A stretch of DNA of 64,000 nucleotides from a beta proteobacterium MWH-UniP1 (GTDB lineage Bacteria; Pseudomonadota; Gammaproteobacteria; Burkholderiales; Burkholderiaceae_A). The stretch spans positions 249,401 through 313,400 of the forward strand of contig CP143625.1 of assembly GCA_036362785.1 (NCBI GenBank). Direction: 5' to 3'. Shown one piece after another: positions 45,973 through 55,463 of this stretch. A program made the position numbers and the translations under genes. Below the pieces are notes generated by a model. It was not told where the DNA came from. It made no database searches and saw only the letters and a program-made list of their open reading frames with translations. How positions within the stretch are numbered: position 1 is the first letter of the stretch; each line of letters begins with the position of its first letter.

Positions 45973-47220
45973 ATGTCTTCTCAACAACCCCGGTCAACTA
46001 GTCCGCTCAACTTCGCCCTGTGGGTCATGCTGATCTGCGGCTGTCTTATTGGGCTGATTTCCTTTGGTACACGGTCCTCTTTTGGTTTGTTTGTCGACCC
46101 GGTATCGGGCCCTGCGGGCTTTAATTTTGGCCGTGAGAGCTTTGCCATGGCGATTGCTCTGCAGAACCTTTTCTGGGGCATCGGCCAGCCGATCGCGGGT
46201 GCTTTGTCGGACAAGTTTGGCCCCTGGCGGGTGATTGCCGTGGGTGGAGCGCTCTTTGCCTGTGGCCTGGCGCTGATGACAGTCTCAAGCGACCCCACGA
46301 GTTTTTCATTAACGGCAGGCATTCTGATTGGCCTGGGCATGAGTGGGGCCGGGCACAACACGGTGCTTGCTGCGTTTGCCCAGATCATGCCGGTGGACCG
46401 CAGGCCCTGGGCCATGGGCTTGGCCACATCCATGGCCAGTCTTGGCCAGTTCATGGTCGTGCCATTGGGCCAGGCCTTTATCGAGGCCTATGGTTGGGCG
46501 ACTGCGATTTTGATTCTGGCGGTGGCTATGGCGACCACGCCTGCCTTAGCGCTTGCGCTTCGCACCAAGGCCAGGGGCAAGGATGCGCCACCCCCAACGA
46601 CATCTACTGCAGGGTCTTTTAAAGAGTCCCTAAAGCAGGCCTTTGGCCACTCGAGTTACTGGCTGCTTCTGAGCGGATTTTTTGTCTGTGGTTTTCAGTT
46701 GGCATTTATTACCGTGCACTTTCCGCCGTACTTGAGTGACATGGGCGTGTCGGCCAGCACAGCGAGTTGGGGCTTGGCCATGATCGGGTTATTCAATGTG
46801 ATTGGCAGTTATTTAAGTGGCCCGTTGAGTGCACGTTGGTCGCGCAAGGTCTTGCTCTCGGTGATTTACATGTCGCGGGCAACCGTCATCACCATCTTTT
46901 TGTTGGTGCCACTTTCAACGGCAAGTGTCTTAATTTTTGGTGCGGCGATGGGTGTGCTGTGGTTATCGACCGTGCCGCCCACAGCACAGTTGGTGGGGGT
47001 GATGTTTGGTAACCGTTATCTATCGATGCTTTTCGGGTTTGTGTTTTTATCGCATCAGATTGGCGGGTTTTTCGGCGTGTTACTTGGTGGATTAATTTTC
47101 ACTTCGACTGGTAGTTATCTGCCAATCTGGTGGGGTGGTGTGGCGCTTGCGGTGATGGCTTCATTTTTGCACCTGCCCATTCGAGAACAACTCTGGGCGC
47201 CGAAGTTGCAACGGGCGTGA
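45973..47220 (+). CDS. Major facilitator superfamily transporter (monocarboxylate/oxalate-formate type)
   Basis: 415 residues from ATG 45973; the frame is open to 45652 but the true gene starts here, where the first membrane segment begins shortly after. GALSDKFGPWRVIAVGG is the MFS signature loop, and the sequence resembles the oxalate:formate and monocarboxylate subgroup. Substrate not known. Twelve segments; the central loop is hydrophilic and charged. Confidence 0.82.
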   Translation: MSSQQPRSTSPLNFALWVMLICGCLIGLISFGTRSSFGLFVDPVSGPAGFNFGRESFAMAIALQNLFWGIGQPIAGALSDKFGPWRVIAVGGALFACGLALMTVSSDPTSFSLTAGILIGLGMSGAGHNTVLAAFAQIMPVDRRPWAMGLATSMASLGQFMVVPLGQAFIEAYGWATAILILAVAMATTPALALALRTKARGKDAPPPTTSTAGSFKESLKQAFGHSSYWLLLSGFFVCGFQLAFITVHFPPYLSDMGVSASTASWGLAMIGLFNVIGSYLSGPLSARWSRKVLLSVIYMSRATVITIFLLVPLSTASVLIFGAAMGVLWLSTVPPTAQLVGVMFGNRYLSMLFGFVFLSHQIGGFFGVLLGGLIFTSTGSYLPIWWGGVALAVMASFLHLPIREQLWAPKLQRA

Positions 47221-47298
47221 TAGACGTTGTGAAGCATCTTTTGCTGAAGCTTTGGTGTTTTGATAAGCATTTGATGAGCGCGTGATGAGAAGACCGGC

Positions 47299-47643
47299 AT
47301 GACATTCAAACGATCATCTACTCATCTCGCTGGCGTTGGACTGTTACTTGCCACTTTTGCATTGGGTCTTGTGATCTGGGTCGCTGTTCAATCAACCCGC
47401 ACCGAACCTTTACCCACACTCGTCTGGGCCACCGGTGTACCAGACGGGCAGATCATGTCCGCGGGGCCGGTTGTGCTGGATCGGCTGGGGGCGGGCTGGT
47501 GGTGGGTCTACGCGACACCGCAAGACCGCCACGCCCTTCGGTCGTTGGGTGCCCAATTGGCGCTCGCCATGCCCACCCCACTTGCCCAAATGGCGGGCTG
47601 CTCGGTGCCCGCAGCCAGTGGGGCGGCCAATCTTCCACAATGA
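47299..47643 (+). CDS. Hypothetical single-anchor protein
   Basis: 114 residues. One hydrophobic segment near 11-31 then a short polar domain with WWWVYATPQDRHAL. No family recognised. The reading frame precedes rsfS by 44 bp and may be co-transcribed. A coding region is likely but not certain. Confidence 0.5.
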   Translation: MTFKRSSTHLAGVGLLLATFALGLVIWVAVQSTRTEPLPTLVWATGVPDGQIMSAGPVVLDRLGAGWWWVYATPQDRHALRSLGAQLALAMPTPLAQMAGCSVPAASGAANLPQ

Positions 47644-47687
47644 ATCTAGTGCTGCCCAGCTTGCAGATTCAGACTTAGAATACCGGC

Positions 47688-48356
47688 ATGAATATCGACA
47701 AACTCCAACGCATCGTTATTGACGCCCTGGAAGACATCAAGGGCCAACATATTCTGGTCTTTGATGCCCAGCCCATTACATCCATGTTTGACCGCGTGGT
47801 GATTGCCAGCGGTACCTCCAACCGGCAGACCCGCGCGCTTGCGAAGAACCTGCACGACAAGGTGAAGGCCGCAGGTGGCTGGGTCAATGCGATTGAGGGC
47901 GATGAAACTGGCGAATGGATTCTGGTGGACTTGGGCGATATCGTGGTCCATATCATGCAGCCCGCGATTCGTGATTACTACCGGTTGGAAGAGATCTGGG
48001 GCAAGTATCCGATCGACTGGGAAAAGATGCACAAGGGCAAACGCTCGGCTGCCAAGAAAGCGGCCGCGAAAAAATCTTCTGGTAAAAAGTCTGGAGCTAT
48101 GGCGGCCAATGAGTCTGGTGCTGATGCGCCGAAGGTGAAGGTGTCTGACACCAAGGAATCGAAACCTAAGGTTGCGGCAGCGAAGAAGCCTGCTGCCAAA
48201 AAACCAGGTTCAAAGACTTCCGGTGTTAAAAAACCTGCGGCTAAGAAACCAGCGGATAAGAAACCTGCCGGCAAAACGCCCGCTGCGAAAAAATCGCCTG
48301 CGAAGAAACCCGCCGCAACCAAATCCCCAGTAAAGAAGCCTGCCGCTAAAAAGTGA
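47688..48356 (+). CDS. rsfS: Ribosomal silencing factor RsfS with a long Lys/Ala/Pro tail
   Basis: 222 residues; normal RsfS has about 110. Residues 1-115 are the full domain (IVIDALEDIKGQHILVFDAQ, VIASGTSNRQTRALAKNLHD, LGDIVVHIMQPAIRDYYRLEEIWG), which binds uL14 and blocks subunit joining in starvation. Residues 118-222 are a disordered basic tail with many AAKKP/PAKK repeats, like histone H1 tails. A palindromic repeat in this tail is read VSDT at 152. rlmH overlaps by 4 bp. In many relatives rsfS follows nadD; here it does not. Confidence 0.92.
   Translation: MNIDKLQRIVIDALEDIKGQHILVFDAQPITSMFDRVVIASGTSNRQTRALAKNLHDKVKAAGGWVNAIEGDETGEWILVDLGDIVVHIMQPAIRDYYRLEEIWGKYPIDWEKMHKGKRSAAKKAAAKKSSGKKSGAMAANESGADAPKVKVSDTKESKPKVAAAKKPAAKKPGSKTSGVKKPAAKKPADKKPAGKTPAAKKSPAKKPAATKSPVKKPAAKK
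48140..48152. repeat. Palindromic repeat core in the rsfS tail
   Basis: Exact GGTGTCTGACACC, read V-S-D-T at residue 152, within the low-complexity basic tail. Confidence 0.9.
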
Positions 48357-48820
48357 TTCTGGTGCTTGCGGTCGGCCAAAAGCAGCCCGCCTGGGTCGAT
48401 CAGGTCTGCGCAGATTTCTTGGGTCGATTCCCAAAGGCGGATGCGGTTACCCTAAAAGAGATCAAAGCGGAAGTCCGCAGTAAAACCAAATCGGTCGCGG
48501 CACTGAAAGAAGACGAGGCCCAGCGTATCGAGAAAGAAATCCCGGCGGGTGCGGCGGTGATCGCTCTGGATGAGCGTGGCGAATCACTCACTACCGAAGC
48601 CTTTGGCCAGTTGGTCGATAAATATAAGACCCAATTCGGCAAGATGGTTTTTCTGATCGGCGGGCCAGACGGACTGGATGACCGATTAAAAGCCAAGTGC
48701 CACTATCAACTGCGGCTATCGGCCATGACCCTGCCCCATGGGCTAGTGCGGGTCATGTTGCTAGAGCAGCTGTACCGGGTGTGGTCGATAGCGAAGAATC
48801 ACCCCTATCACCGGGCGTAG
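48353..48820 (+). CDS. rlmH: 23S rRNA pseudouridine-1915 N3-methyltransferase
   Basis: 155 residues, the usual size of the SPOUT enzyme RlmH. LIGGPDGLDD and LRLSAMTLPHGLVRVMLLEQLYRVWSIAKNHPYHRA are its knot and C-terminal motifs. It methylates m3-pseudouridine 1915 in helix 69 of assembled ribosomes. Starts at a GTG/TTG-like codon within the rsfS stop, so translationally coupled. Confidence 0.96.
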   Translation: MILVLAVGQKQPAWVDQVCADFLGRFPKADAVTLKEIKAEVRSKTKSVAALKEDEAQRIEKEIPAGAAVIALDERGESLTTEAFGQLVDKYKTQFGKMVFLIGGPDGLDDRLKAKCHYQLRLSAMTLPHGLVRVMLLEQLYRVWSIAKNHPYHRA

Positions 48821-48889
48821 ACTCGCCCGCGCAAATTTCTTTTGGCAAGAGCGCAAACAAGCGCGCAACCGCCGGTAACGCGCGGGGAA

Positions 48890-49909
48890 TTAAAACGCTT
48901 CTTTTTCGGCCTCTAAAAACGCAAGACTGGTGTACTTGCCGATATTCGCATCGAATCCCGCAGTGCGTTTAGCCCGCGATGCCACCCGCGGGTCTTTCAT
49001 CACCAAGTCTTTGGCGGCGGACAAATCTTTTCCGTCTTTCACTGCTTGCAGGCAGGGTTCCCAAATACCCGCCATCAGCTCGCCATAGTCTTTGAGCAGT
49101 CCCTTGCCCGGGTTGCCGTGCCCTGGCAGCCAGAGTTGATCGCCTGTCGCTTTCTCTAATTCTTTGTAGTACTTAAATGTGCCGGGGTAAGAGCCGTCAT
49201 CAATATTGGCAATGCGGTTTTCCATGGCAATGTCACCGACATGCGTGACGCGGTCTTCCACCACTTCTACGGTTAAATCACATGGCGTGTGGGCCGTGCC
49301 ATAGAAATGCATTTTCAGTGTCGTGTCACCAAAGTCCATCACTTGACCATGCTTTACTTCGGTATTGGGCGGCACGATCTTAGTGCCAGCGGTCGCCTGG
49401 TTGGTCCAGCGCTCCATTAAGCCGCGCCAAAGGTTGCCTTCCGCGCCTTTAATACGCGAGATGTTCTCTGCAAGTGAATAAATGGGCAGGCCCGGATAGG
49501 CGTCTGCATAGGCGTGGTTCGCCAGCCAATGGTCGCCGTGATAGTGCGAGTTAAATACGGCAACCACTGGTTTGGTGGTTATCGTCTTAATCATGCGCAA
49601 GACCATTTCACCAATCTGGACTGACGCGCCTGAATCTAAAATCACCACACCCTTTTGTGTGACCACAAAGGTGATGTTGCACATCATGCCGCGGTTTTCT
49701 GGGGTGGGGAAACTGTCGGGGGAGTAGATCAACCAAACGCGTTTTGAGACCTGCTTAGGCTTAATGTCTTTCACTGGTGGGCCGCGCAAGAAGTCGTCTA
49801 CCTGTTGGGCAAAGAGCCGAACCTCAGGCACAAGGCTAAGTCCTGCGACACCAGTGCCGAGTGCAAGTCCTGTATTAACAGACCGTTGAATAAAGCCGCG
49901 ACGGTTCAT
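48890..49909 (-). CDS. Tat-exported MBL-fold hydrolase
   Basis: 339 residues. MNRRGFIQRSVNTGLALG is a twin-arginine signal with RRGFI, so the protein should be exported folded to the periplasm. NSHYHGDHWLANH is the zinc motif; WLPGHGNPGKG follows. Resembles the SoxH/quinoprotein-relay MBL group. Substrate unknown. Divergent from sulP. Confidence 0.86.
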   Translation of the reverse strand: MNRRGFIQRSVNTGLALGTGVAGLSLVPEVRLFAQQVDDFLRGPPVKDIKPKQVSKRVWLIYSPDSFPTPENRGMMCNITFVVTQKGVVILDSGASVQIGEMVLRMIKTITTKPVVAVFNSHYHGDHWLANHAYADAYPGLPIYSLAENISRIKGAEGNLWRGLMERWTNQATAGTKIVPPNTEVKHGQVMDFGDTTLKMHFYGTAHTPCDLTVEVVEDRVTHVGDIAMENRIANIDDGSYPGTFKYYKELEKATGDQLWLPGHGNPGKGLLKDYGELMAGIWEPCLQAVKDGKDLSAAKDLVMKDPRVASRAKRTAGFDANIGKYTSLAFLEAEKEAF

Positions 49910-49958
49910 AAGTCTCCCCTTATGTATTTATACGTATGGAACGCAATGCTACACTTCA

Positions 49959-51623
49959 TTGATCGTGCGTAGGTTGACGAAAATCAGTTTCCGCTTTCGG
50001 CCAAGGCTCCTAGATGACTTGGTGGCCTACGATCGCCACAAGCTTGCCCTGGACGTTTCGGCGGGCATCACGGTGGGCATTGTTGCGCTGCCACTAGCCA
50101 TGGCTTTTGCCATTGCCTCGGGTCTGCCACCCCAGGCCGGCCTCTTTACCGCCATTGTCGCGGGTTTCTTAATCTCTGCCCTGGGTGGCTCCTCAGTCCA
50201 AATTGGTGGCCCTGCGGGTGCCTTTATTGTGGTGGTCTTTAGCATTATCGAGCGCTATGGCATTGCCAACCTGATGATCGCCACGATCTGCGCTGGTGTA
50301 CTGATGATTGCGATGGGCCTACTGCGCTGGGGTGGGTTGGTGCGGTTAATCCCAGTGTCGATTGTGATCGGCTTTACCAATGGCATTGCTGTCTTAATTG
50401 GGCTGTCGCAGGTCAAAGAGTTTTTGGGTTTGAAGATTGACAGCCTGCCCGCCGAGTTCTTCCAGAAGATGGCGGCCATTGGCCAGACCATTTATACGGT
50501 GGATCCGGCAACGGTCATGATCTCACTGCTGTCGTTAGCGATTGTGGTCTTTTGGCCCAAGAGCTATGCGGCGCAGCGTTCATTTTTGGGAAGGTGGGTG
50601 GCGCGGCTGCCCGGCACGCTTGTAGCGCTCGCAGTGGGCACCATTTTGGTCTCTGCTTTCAATCTGCAGGTGGCAACAATCGGCACCGCGTTCGGGGAAA
50701 TTCCACAGGGGTTACCGCCGTTTGTGTTGCCCGCATTTGAGTGGGAGACCGTTCGGTATCTCTTTGCACCGATTCTGACCATTGCGTTTCTTGGTGCCGT
50801 GGAGTCGCTGCTTTGCGCCCGTGTTGCAGACTCTATGACCAAGGGCAAGCACGATCCGAATCAAGAGTTGATGGCCCAGGGCGTGGCCAATATCGCGGCA
50901 CCACTTTTTGGTGGGTTTTGCGCCACCGGTACGATTGCCCGCACGGTGACCAATATTCGCGCCGGCGGTAAGACGCCAATTGCGGGCATTGTCCATGCAA
51001 TAACGCTGCTCATCATTATGTTGGGTGCGGCGCCATTGGCCAGTAACGTGCCACTGGCAACGCTCTCTGGAATTCTGATGTTTGTTGCCTGGAATATGGG
51101 GGAGTGGCGGGAGTTTGCGCGGCTGAAAAACTTCTCTTATGCCTATCGCACTATTTTCTTGTCGACTTTTATTTTGACCGTGGTGATGGACATCACGGTG
51201 GCGGTGGAAGTTGGCTTAGTGATGGCTTGCTTGTTTTATATCACCCGCATGTCGTCGCTCACAAAAGTGGAACCGTTGACATCCCAAGAGCGGGCGGCCC
51301 TTGGCGTGGAGAGTCACGACACTGAGATTGTGCGGATTACCGGTAGCCTATTTTTTGGGTCGATCAGCAAACTCGAGCAATTTGCTGAAGGCCGCCACCC
51401 GCCCAAGGTCGTGATTTTGGATATGACCAATATGATTCAGTTGGACACTACGGGCGTTGAGGCACTCTCAACCCTGCATCAACACCTGCGGGATCACGGC
51501 ACGGAGTTGCGTATTGCCGGCGTGACCGGTCAGCCCCTATCGCTGATGGAACGATCCGAGTTTATGAGCCGGGTGGGGCCTGAGTTCTTTTTCAAGACGT
51601 TGGTGGACGCCTGTCGGCAGTAA
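49959..51623 (+). CDS. SulP-family anion transporter with STAS domain
   Basis: 554 residues. Membrane part with GITVGIVALPLAMAFAIASGLPPQAGLFTAIVAGFL and GGSSVQIGGPAGAFIVVVF; C-terminal STAS domain near 440-550 with VVILDMTNMIQLDTTGVEALSTLH. Carries sulfate, bicarbonate or dicarboxylate; which one is not visible. The start may be TTG 49959 or GTG 49965. Convergent with ppc across a repeat cluster; PEP carboxylase uses bicarbonate, so a bicarbonate role is plausible but unproven. Confidence 0.9.
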   Translation: MIVRRLTKISFRFRPRLLDDLVAYDRHKLALDVSAGITVGIVALPLAMAFAIASGLPPQAGLFTAIVAGFLISALGGSSVQIGGPAGAFIVVVFSIIERYGIANLMIATICAGVLMIAMGLLRWGGLVRLIPVSIVIGFTNGIAVLIGLSQVKEFLGLKIDSLPAEFFQKMAAIGQTIYTVDPATVMISLLSLAIVVFWPKSYAAQRSFLGRWVARLPGTLVALAVGTILVSAFNLQVATIGTAFGEIPQGLPPFVLPAFEWETVRYLFAPILTIAFLGAVESLLCARVADSMTKGKHDPNQELMAQGVANIAAPLFGGFCATGTIARTVTNIRAGGKTPIAGIVHAITLLIIMLGAAPLASNVPLATLSGILMFVAWNMGEWREFARLKNFSYAYRTIFLSTFILTVVMDITVAVEVGLVMACLFYITRMSSLTKVEPLTSQERAALGVESHDTEIVRITGSLFFGSISKLEQFAEGRHPPKVVILDMTNMIQLDTTGVEALSTLHQHLRDHGTELRIAGVTGQPLSLMERSEFMSRVGPEFFFKTLVDACRQ

Positions 51624-51639
51624 AGACTCCAGAGTACGA

Positions 51640-51771
51640 GGTGTCAGACACCCCGGTTGGCGGAGTTGAAAGGTGTCAGGTACGGTGTCAGACACCCACC
51701 ACGCGGTGTCAGACACCTGAGGCAGAGGCGCCCGGGTTTGGTGTCAGACACCCCCCGCGGTGTCTGACACC
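51640..51771. repeat. Five palindromic repeats in the sulP/ppc intergenic gap
   Basis: Cores at 51640, 51684, 51705, 51740 and 51759, plus a degenerate half-unit at 51672. The last two are a pair with a 6-bp loop. Spacings of 44, 21, 35 and 19 bp are not multiples of three, unlike the genic copies. The gap of 158 bp between convergent stops is almost filled by the array, so the RNA hairpins could stop transcription from both sides. Confidence 0.95.
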
Positions 51772-51781
51772 TTGGTACTAA

Positions 51782-54508
51782 TTACCCTGTATTCCGAAGC
51801 CCTGCTGCAATTCCGTTGATCGACAAGTGAATACCAATCTGTGTGCGGGAATCCCGCTGGCCCGCACGCCAGCGGCGCAGTAACTCAATCTGCAAGTGGT
51901 TAAGCGGATCAAGATAGGGAAAGCGGTGGGCGATTGACCAGGCCAGTGTAGCGTTGGTGGCCAGTCGTGTTTTATAGCCCGTGATTTTTTCCAAAGCCGC
52001 TAGCGTGCGGTCCCACTCGGCCTCAATCTGCTGAAAGATACGTTTGGCAAGTTTTTTATCTTGCACCAACTCGGTATAGCGGCTAGCCATGGCCAGGTCG
52101 GCCTTGGCCATCACCATGTCCATATTGGAAGTCAGTGTTGAGAAAAACGGCCACTCGGTTTGCATGCGTTTTAGTAAAGCCGTGTTTTTCTTAGGCGACG
52201 CTTCAATGAACGCTTCAATTGCAGACCCAAATCCATACCAGCCTGGAAGATTGACCCGGCTCTGGCCCCAGGAAAAGCCCCAAGGAATCGCCCGCAGGTC
52301 TTCAATTCGCCGGGAGTCTTTTCGGGATGCGGGCCGTGAACCGATATTCAGTTGTGCAATTTCACTAATTGGCGTGGCTTCAAAGAAGTAGTCGTTAAAG
52401 CCTGCGGTCTCGTATACAAGTGAACGATAAGCCCGCATGCTGGCCTCGGACAAAAAAGCAGCGGCATCGAGAAACTCGCGTGGCGGTTTGCTCTGCGAAG
52501 ACACCAGTGTTGCTTCCAGAACTGCTGAGACAAGCGTTTCTAAATTGCGCGCACCAATCTGCGGATTGGCGTATTTGTTGGCAATGATTTCGCCTTGCTC
52601 TGTCAGGCGCAGCTGGCCATTTACGGTGCCGGCGGGTTGGGCAAGGATGGCCTGGTAGCTCGGGCCACCACCACGGCCCACGGTGCCGCCACGGCCATGA
52701 AAAAGCCGCAGTTGAATATCAGGATAGTCTTGAAACAGCGCGACCAACTCGGTGGATGCCTGGTGAAGCTCCCAGTTGCTGGTAAAAAAGCCGCCATCTT
52801 TGTTGCTGTCGGAATAGCCCAGCATGATGTCTTGTTCGCCTGTAGATCTGGCAATCAGGTGAGTGATGCCAGGCAGTTCATAAAAGGCCCGCATAATGCC
52901 TGCCGCACAGCGCAGATCGTCAATCGTTTCAAAGAGCGGCACTACGATTAGCGACAAGAACCCCTCTTCTTTCAGGGTGCCTGACATTAATCCTGTTTCT
53001 TTTTGAATGAGCAGGACTTCTAACAGATCGCTCACGCTTTCGGTATGACTGATGATGGCATGCCGTATGGTCTCTGGCCCGAATCGCAGCAGAATCGAAA
53101 ATGCGGTTTCAAAGATCGAGAGTTCGCCTTCGGCCAGCTCTGAATAGACCACGTGTTTTGATCGAAGACTGCGGGCGTCATTAAGCAGCTCTATTAACAG
53201 CGCGATCTTTTTCTCTTCTGAGAGTTTTTCATAGTGTGCTTCTAACTTTGCGCCACGCAAAAGCTCGGCCACCACGTGTTCGTGAATCGCGGAGTTCTGG
53301 CGCAGATCAGTGGTGGCCATATGAAAGCCAAAGACCTGCACGGCCCGCATTAAGGGTTTGAGTCGTGCCCGTGTCAGGGTCTCACCGTGATGGGCGCAGA
53401 GGGACTCATAGATGATGGACAGATCGTCGTAAAGATCTTCCGGCTGGGCATAAGGGGCGGCCGGCTCAATTGCGTGGCGCAGGGCCTCGGTGCCCGTAAG
53501 TGCCGTCAGGGTGGAGGCCAGCCGGGCATACACCCCAATGAGTGCTTGACGATAGGGTTCATCTTGCCGGTGGGGGTTGTGATCGCCTGAGCGCTCCGCC
53601 AGCTCCTTGAGTGCTTCGGAGCAGCCCGCTAATGATTCACAGACAGAGAGTTCACTACCCAGCTCATGCACCTGAACCAGATAGTGCCGCAGCACGACTT
53701 CGCTATGCCGCGAGACCGTGCGGGCAAGCGTGACATCCACAACATTAGGGTTGCCATCCCGGTCACCACCAATCCAATTGCCCATACGAAAAAGCGTGGG
53801 TAAGTGAGTTACTTTGGCGTGTTGCTCAATGCGATCGTAAAGCCGTGGGACTTCTTGCAAAAAAGTGCTTTGGTAATACGAAAGCGCATTTTCAATCTCA
53901 TCATCCACACTCAGCTTTGATATGCGGATCAACCGTGTCTGCCAAAGCTGGGTCACCCGGGCGCGGATGGCATCTTCATTGTCTTTTCGGTCTTGCGGCC
54001 GGGTCAGGGTGTAATGTTTAGAGAGCAGTTCGCTAATCGCGCGTTTGGCATCCAGAATACTTTTGCGCTGCACTTCGGTCGGGTGGGCGGTTAACACCGG
54101 AGATACCCAGGCGTTTTGCAATGTGGCATGAATCTTTTTTGCGGGCACCCGCGCTTCTTTAAGCCGCACGAAAGTCCGGGTGAGATTGCCTTCAGCGGTC
54201 TCTGGGTCTTCGTTGGCATAGACGCGAAGATTAAATTGGTCTTCAGCCAGGTTGGCCAAGTGGGAAAAATAGGTAAACGCCCGGATCACACTCACGGTCT
54301 GGTCGGCGCTTAGCCCCTTGAGGATCTTATCGAGTGCCTTGCCCGCCGCAGCATCTGCGTCCCGCCGAAAGGCAACGCTGAGTTTGCGAATCTTCTCGAT
54401 TAGATCAAACGCCTCTTGCCCCTCTTGCTCCCGAATGGTGTCGCCCAGGATGCTGCCCAAGAATCGAATGTCATCACGCAGGCTTTGTTCAGAGGGTTGG
54501 GGCAACAT
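51782..54508 (-). CDS. ppc: Phosphoenolpyruvate carboxylase
   Basis: 908 residues. [21 protein letters not shown] holds the catalytic His; [16 protein letters not shown] and [19 protein letters not shown] are the PEP-binding and active-site loops. Refills oxaloacetate from PEP and bicarbonate. C-terminal NTG ending is the usual activator-site end. Convergent with sulP. Confidence 0.98.
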   Translation of the reverse strand: MLPQPSEQSLRDDIRFLGSILGDTIREQEGQEAFDLIEKIRKLSVAFRRDADAAAGKALDKILKGLSADQTVSVIRAFTYFSHLANLAEDQFNLRVYANEDPETAEGNLTRTFVRLKEARVPAKKIHATLQNAWVSPVLTAHPTEVQRKSILDAKRAISELLSKHYTLTRPQDRKDNEDAIRARVTQLWQTRLIRISKLSVDDEIENALSYYQSTFLQEVPRLYDRIEQHAKVTHLPTLFRMGNWIGGDRDGNPNVVDVTLARTVSRHSEVVLRHYLVQVHELGSELSVCESLAGCSEALKELAERSGDHNPHRQDEPYRQALIGVYARLASTLTALTGTEALRHAIEPAAPYAQPEDLYDDLSIIYESLCAHHGETLTRARLKPLMRAVQVFGFHMATTDLRQNSAIHEHVVAELLRGAKLEAHYEKLSEEKKIALLIELLNDARSLRSKHVVYSELAEGELSIFETAFSILLRFGPETIRHAIISHTESVSDLLEVLLIQKETGLMSGTLKEEGFLSLIVVPLFETIDDLRCAAGIMRAFYELPGITHLIARSTGEQDIMLGYSDSNKDGGFFTSNWELHQASTELVALFQDYPDIQLRLFHGRGGTVGRGGGPSYQAILAQPAGTVNGQLRLTEQGEIIANKYANPQIGARNLETLVSAVLEATLVSSQSKPPREFLDAAAFLSEASMRAYRSLVYETAGFNDYFFEATPISEIAQLNIGSRPASRKDSRRIEDLRAIPWGFSWGQSRVNLPGWYGFGSAIEAFIEASPKKNTALLKRMQTEWPFFSTLTSNMDMVMAKADLAMASRYTELVQDKKLAKRIFQQIEAEWDRTLAALEKITGYKTRLATNATLAWSIAHRFPYLDPLNHLQIELLRRWRAGQRDSRTQIGIHLSINGIAAGLRNTG

Positions 54509-54582
54509 GGTGTTTCCTTGTCAGTTGACTGCGCTGCGGGCGCCACTAGCGGTGGCTGAATTTCATGAATGATATTTGCGGG

Positions 54583-55368
54583 CTATGAAGCCGTTGGTAA
54601 CGGCGTTTGATCTTTGGTAACGGTAGTTGCATCTGTCTTTTGCGGTAACAAGCTTGGGTCTAACGCCAAGCGTTCATCAAACACAAAACAGCTGCCATCG
54701 TAATGATGGGCATCGGTTTCTTCAAAGTATTTCAGAATCCCACCCTCTAGCTGATAGGTGTGTTCCAAGCCGATTTCACGCATGTAGATCGCGGCCTTTT
54801 CACAGCGGATACCGCCAGTACAAAAGCTGACAATGGTCTTGTCTTTTAGCTCGTTTTTGTGGGCGGCAATTGCATCGGGGAACTCAGTGAACTTGTTGAT
54901 GCGGTAGTCGATGGTGTTTTTAAAGGTGCCGAAATCCACTTCAAAGGCGTTCCGGGTGTCCAGAGTCACCACGGGGCGCCCCTCGTCATCATGGCCCTGA
55001 TCTAACCAACGATTTAATGTCTCGGCAGTGACCGCTGGCGCACGCCCGGCATGTGGCCGGATCGTGGGGTGATTCATGCGGATGATTTCTTTTTTAATCT
55101 TCACCAGCATCTTGCGGAAAGGCTGACTGTCGGACCAACTCTCTTTCGGGTCTAGATCGGCAAAGCGGGCATCTTCACGTAGCCAATTCACAACACCATG
55201 GATTTGCTCAGCAGTTCCAGCCAGAAATAGATTGATGCCTTCTTCGGCAATCAGGATAGTGCCCTTTAGACCAAGTGACTTGGTTTTATTAAGCAGGCGC
55301 TCCCGCAGATCGGGAAGATCGTTGATGGGGACAAACTTGTAAGAAGAGATGTTGAGAATGCGATTCAT
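54583..55368 (-). CDS. trhO: tRNA uridine-34 hydroxylase (rhodanese family)
   Basis: 261 residues. N-terminal ferredoxin-like domain ([20 protein letters not shown]), rhodanese domain with catalytic Cys in [15 protein letters not shown]. TrhO adds O2-derived hydroxyl to U34 of certain tRNAs giving ho5U. Good match in length to YceA of E. coli minus its C-terminal part, so shorter than the 350-residue version. Confidence 0.9.
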   Translation of the reverse strand: MNRILNISSYKFVPINDLPDLRERLLNKTKSLGLKGTILIAEEGINLFLAGTAEQIHGVVNWLREDARFADLDPKESWSDSQPFRKMLVKIKKEIIRMNHPTIRPHAGRAPAVTAETLNRWLDQGHDDEGRPVVTLDTRNAFEVDFGTFKNTIDYRINKFTEFPDAIAAHKNELKDKTIVSFCTGGIRCEKAAIYMREIGLEHTYQLEGGILKYFEETDAHHYDGSCFVFDERLALDPSLLPQKTDATTVTKDQTPLPTAS

Positions 55369-55463
55369 AGCGACATTTTAAATGCGCAATGCCGCGGAGC
55401 AATACCCCACGATATGGAATGTGATGCAACAAGTCCGGCTATTGGTAAGGCCGAATCAATTGA

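Noticed and set aside
47978-48379. 133-codon frame opposite the rsfS tail
   Set aside because: Phe/Ala/Gly repeats mirror the Lys/Ala/Pro tail of RsfS; a composition shadow.
51640-51771. CRISPR-like array in the sulP/ppc gap
   Set aside because: Repeats are 13-bp palindromes with gaps of 6 to 31 bp and occur elsewhere in genes; no cas genes.
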